Part shown: in pieces, positions 1 to 11,466 of the stretch | Layout: every line of letters starts with the position of its first letter | Position numbering within the stretch: the first letter of the stretch is position 1 | Origin: Puccinia triticina | Taxonomy: Eukaryota > Basidiomycota > Pucciniomycetes > Pucciniales > Pucciniaceae | Assembly: GCF_026914185.1 (NCBI RefSeq) | Contig: NC_070560.1 | Location: forward strand, 1,586,001-1,650,000 | DNA: 64,000 nucleotides | Direction: 5' to 3' | Position numbers and translations under genes: made by a program | The notes under the pieces: model-generated | What the model saw: the letters and a program-made list of their open reading frames with translations, nothing else | Database searches by the model: none | Told to the model about the DNA's origin: nothing

Positions 1-3000
1 GAACATATTTATTGTGAACTCCACTATGCATCGGAAAAACTAGTCTGGCCTTAAATCGCACGGGATTTTTCAGAGCTCATGTTGAAGCTTGCTTCAAGGC
101 GACTGAGTTGCTGGGCGGCTGGTCACGATTGGACCAGCCTCTCCCAGCTCCCTGTTGCGATTCACATACAATGAAAGGAGATCGTCCAAAAGATCATGTC
201 AAGGAAAAATTAGAAGTAATGAGTCAAAAATTTAAGGCACTGTGTTGGCTTGTCGACCCAAGACTTGTCGACACTTGTCGACGAATCTCAATCAATGCAA
301 TTGGGATGTCGTTCCGCAATTTTCGGGATTCGCTGACGACGCATAATCAATTTCAGCCCCCCCCCCCATGGCCGGTCAAATCCCTAGATACCGAAAATGA
401 TAAATTACCGTCATATGGGCTCGTTGGCCAAACTAATTAACGTCTTGTATCATCTATCATCTAATTAACGAGGTCATTGAAAACAGTAAAATGAATGCCA
501 AGATGAAATAAGCCTGGGTACGACAGTAAACTTTCAGAAGCCTTTGGGATTGACCACTCCCGGAGGTAAGCGTTAAATGGTGTTCCGTCTTCTCAGTAGA
601 GTTGACAGTCTCGGTCGCAGATAAGGTTCGGTTTGTAACTCCGCTTGCTCTTGCTAGTAGGATTAACCTTTTCCGATCGATTACAGTGCAGTTCAAACAA
701 TTCCTCAGGATCTGCGCAGGTGAAGAACAAGAACAGTAAGCCCCACCGCTGCTTTTTGTACAGCTGCTCATCAAAATGCGGTACGTACTTGAGTCAAGTA
801 GAATTCAATTTCCCTCACTTTTCCCCCCAACCTGGCTCTTTGAAAGTTGAGAACAAATCCTGGCCTGTTTGGTTTGGTATCGAAGCCAAAAATAATAGGG
901 GCGCTTGATTTCATAAGCTGATCAAGTTGTCGGTAAAATCAATCCCAAGATTTGGTGATCAGACATACCCTTTTGATAAGCTCAAAATCTTGGCTGCTGA
1001 CTGGTTGCTTAACACACGTAGTGCAATGTCCATGGCGCCATAGATTTTCCAATAAGTTGTCAGAAGTAAAACTTCATCCTTCGCCATTTGCTTTCGTCTC
1101 TCTCCTTGCCTTATGTGTTCTTCCTCGTCCGTCAAATTTTCCCCAGGCTCAAACTGAGAGCTACCTCCAGTGCCTGATCCTTTTTCCAACGCCACTTTGT
1201 GCTCCAATTGAAATATAAATTTATCTATCGCGAATCCCACGGAGCTCTTGTTGTCTAAGGAACTTTGAAAATCGATAGACGACTGGTATGAAACAACACA
1301 AAATTCATCAGTTTTTGCTTCTGCTATTACTCCAATTCCGTTTTCTTTGATTAAAGATGTGATAAAATGATCGTTAAGCGAGTTATCAAGAGTCAAGTTG
1401 GGAATTATTTACATAAGTGACTCCATTCAGTTCCAAATCCGGTATTCCTGGTATGGGCTGTTTCTAATCAAAAGAAGATTCACACCGAGGAACATGAAAT
1501 GAAGAAGAGGGAAAAAATTGGTTCAGCTGTCCACAACCATGTCATGTCACTCGTAAAGCTTGTTATACCAGAAGAAAGTCGAGAGAAAATATGATATTGT
1601 TACCGCATCATTGACACATGAAACCTCTGAAAACCTGTCTATCGAAAGCGGGCTAACTTTCTCTTTCCAGTACAACGAGTTGCCGTTCGAGTTGTTACTA
1701 CCAATTACGTCGCTGATGAAACAAGGAATTCGGGATTTATTTGACGACTTGAAATTGAAACTGGAGGAGTTGTAGGTACTAAATATGCTTGGATTTTTCA
1801 ACAGCTCAGTCGAAATCGTTTTTGGGATATTAAATGATGCGCAGATAAAGAGTACTGTGCGCATGGAGCAGAGGAGGCGATTTTTGTCATAAGTCAGTTT
1901 CTTGACTTCATCCTTTGGTATATTAGTTTTAGAAGAATCATTTCAGTGAGAATTTTATTATTGTCCTGAAGGGATCATGCTTTCCAATTTCGTAGACTAT
2001 ATTACTAACCAATGAAATGAAATTTTGCTTTGAGTAGTAAAGATCGAGGGATCCTGGGGCGACCGGCTATGGATGGTATCATTGACTCTATTGTCAAACG
2101 TTAAGACCACTAATTGAACTTGAATCTGTTGGTTTTTACAGGAACCTTCTGTCTTGTCTCTGATTACTACGAATTTTCAAGCAACAACGGTCAAATTGGA
2201 GGCCCTATCAGGGTAAGATATCTGGTGGAAAGGGATGCTGAGGACACGCCAATTGGATTGAAGGAGGAAACAAACAGTTTTCGGGAATGACCTGGAAAAA
2301 TGACTTTGAAAGGTCACCTTTTATGTTCACACATTCAGCGGCTGTGTTGGAGTTCAAAAACTTCAGGCATTAATTTGTCCATCCATCCAATGAAATTCTT
2401 GGTTTATTAAAAGATGTGCTACATCGTAATCAAGCGATAATTGCCAGAGTGTTCCGTCAATTCTAAAGGGAAACAAGGTCAAGAATTATTCGGGCTCCGT
2501 AGGGAAGACCTCAACGAAACGCCACTTTTCTCGCCATTGGATCAGAGCTTTCTAATTTTAAAGTGATTGGCGACAACGAAACACATGAGAGGGATCACCC
2601 TGTGTCTAACTGCGCTGCGCCTGACCGTGTAGAGCTTAACAGTCTGGTGAATCGCCCAACCTCTCAATTGCGCTTCAAGCTTTGAAAGTTTCTGCAAATC
2701 TCGAAAGCCTGCCGCCTCCCAGACCATTGGCTGTGCAAGCGGGAAGGTAAACGACTAGCGAGCCAGGCTCGTCGTATTGTGGGGGAGAATGACGCAGCAG
2801 GTATTAAAATCCTGCAATTTCCATCCAAATGTGCAGGGGACAGCTTGCAGTTTATAATGCGTGCGGATTAATGTTGGAGACTCGGATTCGGAAGGCTGCA
2901 GCTTGAGTTACAGGCCCGTCATTCTGGATCAAACACAACTGGAGAAAAACTGAAGCATATACCCAATTTCAAGATACCTGTTTACTGCCGACATCCTCGA

Positions 3001-3229
3001 TACGAGGCAGGATGTCGGCAAAAGGCCGTACCAGGCCGTACCGACATCCTCGTCGATTGATTGTGAAACTTCAACTTGAAAGGTGCAGTGTTCAGTTTTA
3101 TTGCGCCGCCGGCCCGCCCCCCGGGAGTGCTCGGTTGCCATGGCTCGCGCGCACACAGGCCACCCCGGGTCAATGTCACCCAATATGCCGACCACTCGAC
3201 CCGAACCGGTGAGTGAAAGTCACAGAAGC
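1..3229. other. Left edge: no confident gene
   Basis: No recognisable domain was found in this stretch. The best coding-like pieces are on the minus strand: 1864-1547 opens with an ATG and a short hydrophobic stretch (MRTVLFICASF), and 1396-959 is acidic and lysine rich but opens with a non-ATG codon. They could be two exons of a small rust-specific protein; this is only a guess. A short triplication of the motif CTTGTCGAC lies near 250-285. At about 2988-3021 two 12-bp arms (TGCCGACATCCT and its complement) could form a stem-loop. Nothing else stands out before the Harbinger element. Confidence 0.3.
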
Positions 3230-3430
3230 TAAGGCCCCGTTTGGCACTGAAATAATCGGTGAAATAATCAGTAGTGAAATAATCAGTGACATTTTGATTA
3301 TTTCACCTGAAATAAATTTTAATTTAATATGTCGCTAGCGTTTGGCAGTACATCGTAATAATCCCAGCCGCTGCAACAAACCACCAAGCAAATCAGCCAT
3401 CCACCCACCTTAAATCAACCTCGAAAACTA

Positions 3431-4699
3431 ATGGACCTCAATACGGAAGATGATGATTTTCTTCTTGATGAAGAAAACATTTTTATGATTGCAATCACAC
3501 TTCTGCTGACCACTTTGACTCGCTACGGAGGTGTTCGAAGGCCCTACAACGACCTGCCCTTATCTGGTGCAGACTATACCCTGGCAGTTCTTCAGGGAAA
3601 TCCTTGCCGTACGGTTGATATCTTTTGAGTAACCACATCAACTTTCCTTTTCATATGCGATGAGCTCTTGGGTGTCCAAAATGAACCTGTCTCGAAACTC
3701 CTCCCGATGGAAGAACAACTAGGAATTTTCCTCTACATCATCGGCCACAATAACTCAAATTGACAGACTCAAGACCGGTTTCAGCACTCTGGGGAGACAA
3801 TATCAAGGTATGCAATCTTACTTTGGAACCTTTGATGTTCAAAAGCTAACAGATTGTGCCATTAGGGTCTTCCGGCACATACTCGAACTCATAGTCCAGG
3901 TTGCTCCAAAGTTTTTCATTGCTCCGTTGCCTGATCGAACCCATCATCACATAGCATCAAATCCGAAGTTCACTCCTTTTTTCAACCAATGTCTTGGGGC
4001 ACTCAATGGTGTTCACGTCCCGGCAAGTGTACCTGCTGAAAGAGCAGCGGCGCACCACAATCAAAAAGGTTTCTTGTCTCAGAATGTGCTAGGTGTGTGT
4101 GACTTCAGCATGAAGTTCACATACATGCGAGTGGGATGGGAGGGCAGCGCGCACAATGCCCGAGTACTTCAAGATGCACAATCGCAGGATTTCAATATTG
4201 ATCCCGGCCATTTTTATCTTGCCAATGCTGGTTATGCTCTGGAACCTTGGTGCCTTATTGAGGTACAAGTTATCACTTACGAGAGCAAGCGATTGTTGGC
4301 AGAAGTTCAGTTTGAATAGCTCTTCATCTTATCAAAATAGATACACAGATCTAATTAAATTTTTCGGCTTCTAGACCAGCAAACAAAGAGGAACTATTCA
4401 ATTTAAGACATTCAAGTCTACGGAACGTTATTGAGAGCGCTTTTGGGGTGATTAAATGTTGATTTAAGATTATGATGCAGGCCAGCAAGTACAACCTCGA
4501 GCAGCAGTATGATATTGTGTTTGCATGTGCTTGCATCCACAATATCAACATCATACGGAACGGTCAGACCAATCAAATTTTTGATCAGGCAAATGCCGAT
4601 AGCACCAATAGCCTGTTCCACAATCAAGAGGTCATTGATCCTCCCCCCACAGGTGTATACTCGAGTGATTGCAAGAGGGAGGAGTGTGAAAATTGGTGA
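3431..4699 (+). pseudogene. Harbinger DDE transposase, inactivated
   Basis: This is the plant/fungal Harbinger transposase, which normally cuts and pastes the element together with its Myb-like partner. The N-terminal part (from 3431) carries the usual pre-domain ending in an HSGETIS motif near 3785-3802. The nuclease core at about 3990-4240 has the family landmarks GALNGVHVP, GWEGSAHNARVL and LANAGY, and the C-terminal helix region with FGVIK and HNINII lies at 4380-4570. Three in-frame TGA codons (3626, 3761, 4460) and at least one frame change (between 3763 and 3855) interrupt it. The two landmark aspartates of GALDG and AHD are Asn here (4005, 4155), and LADAG reads LANAG (4224). Each change fits a CpG transition. 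The protein cannot be functional as read. Confidence 0.85.
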
Positions 4700-5008
4700 G
4701 ACTCCATCGCCAAGGGTCTATGGCAGCAGTACCTCTCAACCTTGGCCAGAAGGCAGCAATGATGATTGCTCTTGTACTCGCTCCCATACATTATTTCTCT
4801 CACATAATGTTTGGACCTCTCACTTTTTTTGGATCTCTCACATTTCAGATATCACAGGTGTTTTTTTATTAGAGCAAGCTGGAATTTCATTAGAGAGAAA
4901 AAGAAATCGTGTTTTGTTTAAATTGAGGAAATCATTTGAAGTTGAGTGAAGTACAATGAAAATTTAGTTGCCGTGCATCTTATCAATCTGCTGTTCAAGC
5001 CATTTGGA

Positions 5009-6141
5009 TCAAAGATCCTTGTCTTTGATGCTCGAAAACATTTGTGCATTTATATCGTCTCGGAAGATTGCGAAAGCATCCAAGGCCTTGTGTTGACTAG
5101 CCTCTTTGGCGTGCGCATCTTGATAGAGCTCCATCGCAAGCTGAAGATTGGTCTTGCAAGATTCCCTTTTCTCAAGTCGTTGGGAGTCCATGAATCCAAC
5201 CAAGCCGTTGATTGCACTTGCAACGGAGTCTTTCTTGTGGCCGCGAGAGAGGTAGTTAGTTGGACTGTTCGCAGGTTTGTTCTGACAATCAACTATATCA
5301 CCCAAAGTTTTCGGATCGTTTGGTTGGGTCTCCATGAGCAATCGCTGAGAAAGTGATTGAGATCCCTTGCCGGTTGCCAAGGAAGTCCCAATTATTTTAT
5401 TCAAGTTGCGAAACTCAGGATAAGGGACTCCCCAGAACTTCCTCGTGTTCGGGTGCACCTTGAAACCAAAAAGAAGCCAATTGATGTCAGTTCTTATGAC
5501 ATGGCAATGAAAAAATGGACAACGGAGTGGCTTACAGCACAGTACCGTTCCCAGACTTCATCAGATGCTGTGACCTTGCACAATGTTTTGTCCCAACCAA
5601 ACCCACTCAATTCCTTACATGCAAGGAATAGATTGTAGTCTTTCTTGAACAATTGGTTTAGCTTTGTCTTGCATTTGTTGTAGTCAAGTAGCTGTTTGGT
5701 TTCAGGGAAAGCCTCCCTCAGTTGTTGTGCTACGTGTTGGTGAGAGGTGTTTTGGAAGCCGTTATTGGATTGTTTTCCTTTCTTGACCTCTCGGACATAA
5801 ATATCCAGGAGCATCACCTCCATCGGTCCAGTCCAGCATAGCTTTTTTGGGCCTTGATGGGAGGGAGTCGAAGCTGTAATTGTTTGATCTTCTGGGTTTT
5901 CAAAGTCTCCTGCTGTACCGCTTGCTTGAGACTCTCGAGATGGTGTACCAAGGCGCTCAATTGCATCAACAGTAGCTGCATGATTCCCTGTAGTGTGACA
6001 AATAGGTCCTCCCGCACGTGAACCTCTTGGACAACCCTTCCCGCCGCCGCGGCCGCGATAGTTAGGTGTACGAGGCAATTGCAAGGTGGATTCTAGGTGT
6101 TGAGTGTCTCCAGATTGGTTGGGTGGAGCCTGGTTGTTCAT
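5009..6141 (-). CDS. Harbinger Myb/SANT-like DNA-binding protein
   Basis: This is the second gene of the Harbinger element. In this superfamily such a protein binds the element ends and helps bring the transposase to DNA in the nucleus. Exon 1 (6141-5536, ATG start) encodes a low-complexity N terminus with an RGRGGGKG patch, then a Myb/SANT-like domain beginning about residue 96 (KKLCWTGPMEVMLLD) and running to VWERYCA. A 77-bp intron (5535-5459, GTAAGC to TTTCAAG) splices to VHPNTRKFWGVPYPEF, the usual continuation of this domain. Exon 2 is open to 5009, giving about 350 residues. Unlike the transposase, I see no stop or frame break here. It is convergent with the transposase. Confidence 0.8.
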
Positions 6142-6356
6142 TGGTTTTTGAAAGTTGCGAGTTGTGAGGTTGTTGGAAGTTACGAGTTGTGAGGGTTATG
6201 GGTCTCACTTTCTGAGCTGCCGATATATCAAGCATTAGTAAGTCTAATTACACGATATGTAAATGTCACTTTGCCAAACACCATCGGCATTTCACCGACA
6301 TAATCATGAAATATTTGTGTGATATGTTGCTGATTATTCCGGTGCCAAACGGGGCT

Positions 6357-6830
6357 TAAGTCTTGTGACAGGGACTGTATCCACACAAGGATAAAGTATG
6401 GTCTAGATTCAGTGAGGAAGTCCAGTTTGATCAGTACTATCATAGACTAAATACAAAGCATGTTTGATAGAAGCATACCATGAAATATCAGCATCTTAAA
6501 CAATATCTCTGACAAACAGGGCCTTAATATTAAACACTCACACCAACCACTTTGGGAAAGCCTTTCAAATGTGATAATGGATGGCTTCCTGTCACATCTG
6601 GGACCCTCACAGTTGTGGATATAGGCACAAAAAGTCTAGATTTTGGCAGGGAAATCTAGCTTCTGGGGCTCCAGAGCACTTCTTGGAGGCCCTTGGATCT
6701 CAACAGGAAGTCACCCAATGCAGCCTCATGGTGTTGTGAGATGGTACATCAGTACTATCAAGTTAAAAAATGAATGAGTTTTGTGAGAAAGTTCAATCTT
6801 GAGCTTAATACATCTTGGTGATTATCTCAT
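6357..6830. other. Spacer without recognised features
   Basis: About 470 bp between the Harbinger element and the 3' end of the interrupted minus-strand gene. It is AT-rich and non-coding in all frames that I can judge, with no terminal repeats or known motif. It probably holds the 3' region of the minus-strand gene. Confidence 0.4.
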
Positions 6831-8295
6831 TCATTTGACCAACAGAAAAAAAGGATATGTCTTCAAAAATGTTGAGAAATTCTTCTTTGAATGATTGGTT
6901 TGGAACAATTTTATATCATTTTTATCCTTAGCCTCATCCATCCAAGTTTTTATGGACTTCCAAACCCTCTTATTGGAAGGAGGAATTCTTTCCAAGAATT
7001 GACTTACATCTGTATTGTATGTAACTTCATTAAGTGAATACTGGTTTGTCCAGTACCCTAACCTTTGAATAATTGATTTATAGTTATCTGAAACATTTCT
7101 AAGGGTACCAAAAAAATTTCTCTTTATCATTTTTCCTGGTGAGTATTTTTGGTCATCTTTCATGATGATAGAGGTAATTGTATCTATGTAGAGTAGAAAC
7201 AAGAGGTAACCATTATCCATATACATAGCACAACATTTATGGTAGTTTATTGAAATTTCTTTAATGTTAATTCCACATTTCTGTTGATAAAATTCAATCC
7301 ATTGCCTTCTATTTGACCAGAACATTTCAACCAATTGTTTGTGTAAATAGTTTCTTCTTCTTGTCTGTCTGTTTTTTTTCTTCATCTCTCTGTGCTTTAA
7401 CAATGTTCCTTATGATGGGTAACTTAGTGCAAAAGCTCTTGTAAAATTTCAAAATTGTTGCCTCCAGTTCACTTTCAAAAATACATAGTTTATTTCCCAG
7501 TTGCTTTTTCTCAATTAATGATATAATAAATTGTACTTTCAGTTTTTCAGCCGCATATAGATCTACATGCATATGAAATAATCCTGTGTTAAAGTGAGGT
7601 GACATTTCCCCATCAATAAAGGGTATTATTGGATTCTGGTGATGACTAGATTTTGGTTCAGAACAGCTGGCCTGAATCTAGGCCCAGAATTGTCTGGTGG
7701 ATTTGGAATCTCCTTCCTCACAAGTGATATACCTTTGGTTATTAATTTTGAGTGGGAGCTCTTTTGTTCTGGTTTATGTAAATTGGTTTTGTATTTGATG
7801 CATGATTGGTTTGGCAATGGAAGCTTGTTGCATTCCATTGAATTGTGGCTGATCCTCTGTTTCTTTTTTGAGTCATTTTTCAGAAGAACTGTTGGTCTTG
7901 GTTGAGCCCCTATTGGTGGGTGTGGGTGAAATCTATCCTGGGAATAAGGTACCAATAGTTGTGCTTGAAAGTTCCTTAAAAGTTCAGCTGATGAAGATTT
8001 GTGGCTCATTCCTGTATTGCTTTCAGGGATTTGTGAAATCCTAAACATATCTTGGACGCAGTCCAGTCTTTCTTTTTTTTTGTGCTTTTGCTCTCTCTCA
8101 CAAAAGAAAATGGGTGTTGGTTTTAGCATCCATAGTAGCAGACCTTACTGAAAATGATGGACTGTAAAATTCTTTTTTTTGGTGTGAAAGCTCTTCTAAA
8201 GTGGAATATGAATGTTGGAAATTATATTCCTGTTGGTGTGAAAGCTCTTCTAAAGAGGAATTTGAATTTTGGAAATTATATTCCTCTTGACCAAG

Positions 8296-10388
8296 CACCA
8301 GGAAAAATCAGTAGTCACTAGATGACAACTGACATGACACCTGCTCCAGCTGGCTATCCAGCCTCTAGTGCAATTTTCACAAGCTGATCCTCAGCTTTGT
8401 CCCAGGCCCAGCTGCTGCTCAGCCTTGGCCCAGGCCCAGCTGCTGCTCAGCCTTTGCCTGAGCAAGAACGGGCATTGATAAATGCACACCCGTCCCCCGG
8501 GGGCACGCCCACGCCCACCCCCTTTGAAAAGCTTTATCAAGGGCGTGCGAGGGCGTGCACGCCCCCACATAGGCGTGACAAGCGTGCACCGTGCCTGCTC
8601 GCCGAGAGCCCCTCGGTGGGCAGGTGCATGTACATATATATACCTGCTCGCCGAGAGCCCCTCGGCGGGTAGGTGTATGTCCCTGCTCGCCGAGAAGGAT
8701 AACTCTCGGCGAGCAAGTATACAAACACCTGCCCGCCAAGCCTGCTCACCTAGAGCCCCTCGGCGGGCAGGTACAGATCCCACCTCGCCGAGAGCCTTGC
8801 CTGCTCGCGAGAAGGATAACTCTCGGCGAGCAGGGCATGTATACCTGCTCACCGAGAGCCCCTCGGCGGGCAGGTGCATGTATACCTGCTCGCCGAGAGA
8901 AATTATCGGCGAGCAGGCATACAGATCCCACATCGCCGAGAGCCTCTTGGCGAGAAGGTATACATATACCTGCCCACCAAGCCTGCTCACCGAGAGCCCC
9001 TCGGCGGGCAGGTGCATTTATACCTGCTCGCCGAGAGGAATCCTCGGCGAGCAGGCATACAGATCCCACCTCGCCGAGGGCCTCTCGGGAGCAGGTATAC
9101 TTGAACCTGCCCGCCGAGGGGCTCTTGGCGAGCAGGCTCGCCGGGCAAGTGTTTGTATACCTGCTCGCCGAGAGTTATCCTTCTCGGCGAGCAGGCAAGG
9201 CTCTCGGCGAGCGGGGATATGTATGCCTGCTCGCCGAGAGGTGTATGCCTGCTCGCCATGGATTTCTCTCGGCGAGCAGGTATACATGCACCTCCCGCCG
9301 AGCCCGCTCGCCAAGAGCCCCTCGTCGGGCAGGTGCAAGTATACCTGCTCGCCGAGAGGCTCTTGGCGAGGTGGGATATGTATGCCTGCTCGCCGAGGAG
9401 GTATAAATGCACCTGCCTGCCGAGGGGCTCTCGGTGAGCAGGCTCGGCGGGCAAGTGTATGTATACCTGCTCGCCGAGAGGCTCTCGGCGAGGTGGGATC
9501 TGTATGCCTGCTTGCCGAGGATTTCTCTCGGCGAGCAGGTATACATGCACCTGCCCGCCGAGGGGCTCTCGGTGAGCAGGTATACATGCACCTGCTCGCC
9601 AAGAGTTATCCTTCTCGGCGAGCAGGGATACATACACCTACCCGCCGAGGGGGGCGGGCAGGTGTTTGTATACCTGCTCGCCGAGAGTTATTCTTCTCGG
9701 CGAGCAGGCAAGGCTCTCGGCGAGCAGGTGTATGTATACCTGCTCTCCGAGAGGCTCTCGGCGAGGTGGGATCTGTACCTGCCCGCCGAGGGGCTCTCGG
9801 CGAGCAGGTATACTTGCACCTGCCCGCCGAGGGGCTCCCAACGAGCCATGGTGCACGCCCGTGAACGCCCATGTGGGGGCGTGCACGCCCTCGCACGCCC
9901 ATACAGCGGCGTGCATGCCCTTCGACTCGCACACCCTTGATAAAGGGCGTGCGGTCCACCTGACCGGTCCGCATATTCCCCCCTTGAAGGATTTTTCCCG
10001 CGCGCACGGGAGACATCCTTCAAGGGTGTGTTACACCCAACCAGCGCCACACGCCCTTTTCGAAGGGCGTGGGCGAGGGTGTGCCCCCGGGGGACGGGTG
10101 TGCGTTTATCAACACCCGTTCTTGCTCAAGCAAAGGCTGAGCAGTGGCTTTTCCTGTGCCAAGACTGAGGGGCAGCTGGGCCTGGGCCAAGGCTGAGCAG
10201 CAGCTGTGCCTGGGACAAAGCTGAGGAGCAGCTTGTGAAAAATGCAAGCTAGAGGCTTCAGCTGTGCCAAAATGGGCACTGAGCTGTGTGCCAGCCAGCC
10301 CTTAACTAGCAGATGGAGTAGCTTTGGAGCTGAAACCAGAGCTGTGTTATGTCAGTTGTCATCAACTGACTACTTTTTTTTCCTGGTG
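8296..10388. mobile_element. Non-autonomous CACCAGG-ended transposon, TSD AAG
   Basis: Both ends carry an inverted repeat of roughly 50 bp beginning CACCAGGAAAAA and containing a TAGTCA block and a GATGACAACTGACAT block. The element is flanked by AAG (8293-8295 and 10389-10391). Three-base duplications and CAC termini fit the CACTA (CMC/EnSpm) superfamily, but CACC rather than CACT leaves the class open. Inside lie inverted CAGCTGCTGCTCAG-like subterminal blocks (about 8395-8460 and 10130-10230), GC-rich inverted arms (8480-8600 and 9840-10110) and a large array of palindromic repeats. No transposase is encoded. A relative with the same ends is at 23991-25144. Confidence 0.8.
8582..9840. repeat. 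Array of hairpin-forming GC-rich palindromic repeats
   Basis: About 1.25 kb built from alternating direct and inverted copies of a core CTCGGCGAGCAGG / CCTGCTCGCCGAG, often with TATAC or GTATAC and GCATGTATAC spacers. Copies differ by small changes and unit spacing is irregular. Because neighbouring units are inverted, single-stranded DNA or RNA of either strand would fold into many stems. The long open frames that run through it on both strands (for example 8482-9864) have strongly repetitive translations and are by-products of the repeat. Confidence 0.9.
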
Positions 10389-10878
10389 AAGGGGGCACCA
10401 AATCACCAGAGGTGGTTGCTGCAAGATGAGTCGGATCATGCAGTGATTGTGGTCTTTCTATCAGTCTTTCTGATGCATGGGGCCAACTTTCTGGAGTTTC
10501 CTTTTCAGCTTGGCAAAAATTGTTCCAATCATGTAGGATTTTATCTATCTGGTTGGCATTTTGCTCAAGCCCATATTCATCCCAATTAACAGGAAAAGCT
10601 GCATGTTGGTGGGAATCGGTACTATCTTGATTGCACCTGGAAGAGAAGTTGGATTCAGTAGTTCGAAACCTTGGGAGGAGGTAGATGCGAGGGGAGGGGA
10701 GACTCGACACTGGAGAGCTGAAATCTGATGTTTGTAGCTGAGATGGTTTCATGGGACTGAGGACATCTTCCAAGGTAGGGGGTGCATCCGTAGTCGCCTG
10801 AATCCAATGAGAAATGTTTACAGCGTTGCAAGTAACACATAGCAGCATAAAACCACTGAGGAAAGAGGGCATCGGCAT

Positions 10879-11466
10879 AATCCTGATGAGGAGAAGTGGA
10901 GATTTCTTAGAGATCCTGCCACTGGCAACAATTGGCCGGGCAGAAGGGGAAATCTCTCCGCTTATTTACCTTCGGCTTCTGGATGAAACCGAGAGCCAGA
11001 TAGCATTTGTTAGTGTAATTCAAAACGCTTTTGCCCTAAGTAGCTCTCTTGACAGTTACTAACCCCGCTGTCATTAGAGAAATGCATAAATATATCTCCA
11101 AATTAAGAGTGATAAATGCAACACAGAATTAACTGGCCTGTTGGAACATTGGAAGCGCGATGGCCGTGTTCTCGGATTCTATCCACGTGTGTACAGCTCG
11201 TTCAATGAAAATATTGATTGACAATGCTTTGGTCCGTCAGCCGCAGTTCATGAGGTCCATTGAGAGGCGCCCTTGAGGTGTACGAAGGGATCATGATCTG
11301 AACCAGCTCTGCTCGGAAAGACAAGAGAGCAAAGAAAGAATTGTTCTAGAATATATTGGAAACAATTCATTCCAGCAATTGTTATTCATACAAGTCGGCA
11401 TAAAACAGGCATCGAAGTATATCCCAACATATCATGGTGACCAGCGACATGATGATGAAAACGACA
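10879..11466. other. Spacer between signal-peptide gene and CSN2
   Basis: About 590 bp that should hold the promoter of the minus-strand gene starting at 10878 and the 3' region of CSN2. The sequence is mixed and unique-looking; no repeats, TATA box or open frame of note were identified. Confidence 0.4.

Larger units (their letters stand above)
3233..6356. mobile_element. PIF/Harbinger DNA transposon, TSD TAA
   Basis: The element starts GGCCCCGTTTGGCAC and ends with the inverted copy GTGCCAAACGGGGCT; it is flanked by TAA at 3230-3232 and 6357-6359, the three-base T(A/T)A duplication typical of PIF/Harbinger. Just inside the left end, AATAATCAGTGAAAT-like subterminal repeats occur. It contains the expected gene pair: a DDE (DDE_Tnp_4-like) transposase on the plus strand and a Myb/SANT-like DNA-binding protein on the minus strand, convergent with each other. 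At 3124 bp it appears full length, but its transposase is inactivated. Confidence 0.9.
6831..10878 (-). pseudogene. Interrupted gene with signal peptide, function unknown
   Basis: No domain recognised. The minus-strand ATG at 10878 starts MPMPSFLSGFMLLCVTC, a typical secretory signal peptide, followed by a Ser/Pro-rich region to about 10392. A 2093-bp transposon (8296-10388) then interrupts the sequence. The reading resumes at 8295 with two tandem copies of a segment ending SLEELSHQ, continues as basic Ser/Pro-rich sequence to 7626, and ends with a Lys-rich, Trp-containing C-terminal region (7605-6831). Besides the insertion, the frame changes near 8130-8170 and 7370; both places have runs of eight A/T, so these could be indels, assembly errors or unrecognised introns. 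Removing the transposon and one TSD copy leaves the two sides one base out of frame. A candidate secreted (effector-like) gene, probably broken. Confidence 0.45.

Noticed and set aside
8391..10016. Long overlapping open frames on both strands (up to 460 codons) in the GC-rich repeat region
   Set aside because: Their translations are only permutations of the repeat unit (for example repeats of LPAEGLSASR or ARRGALGEQ) on both strands; they result from a repeat unit without stops, not from selection.
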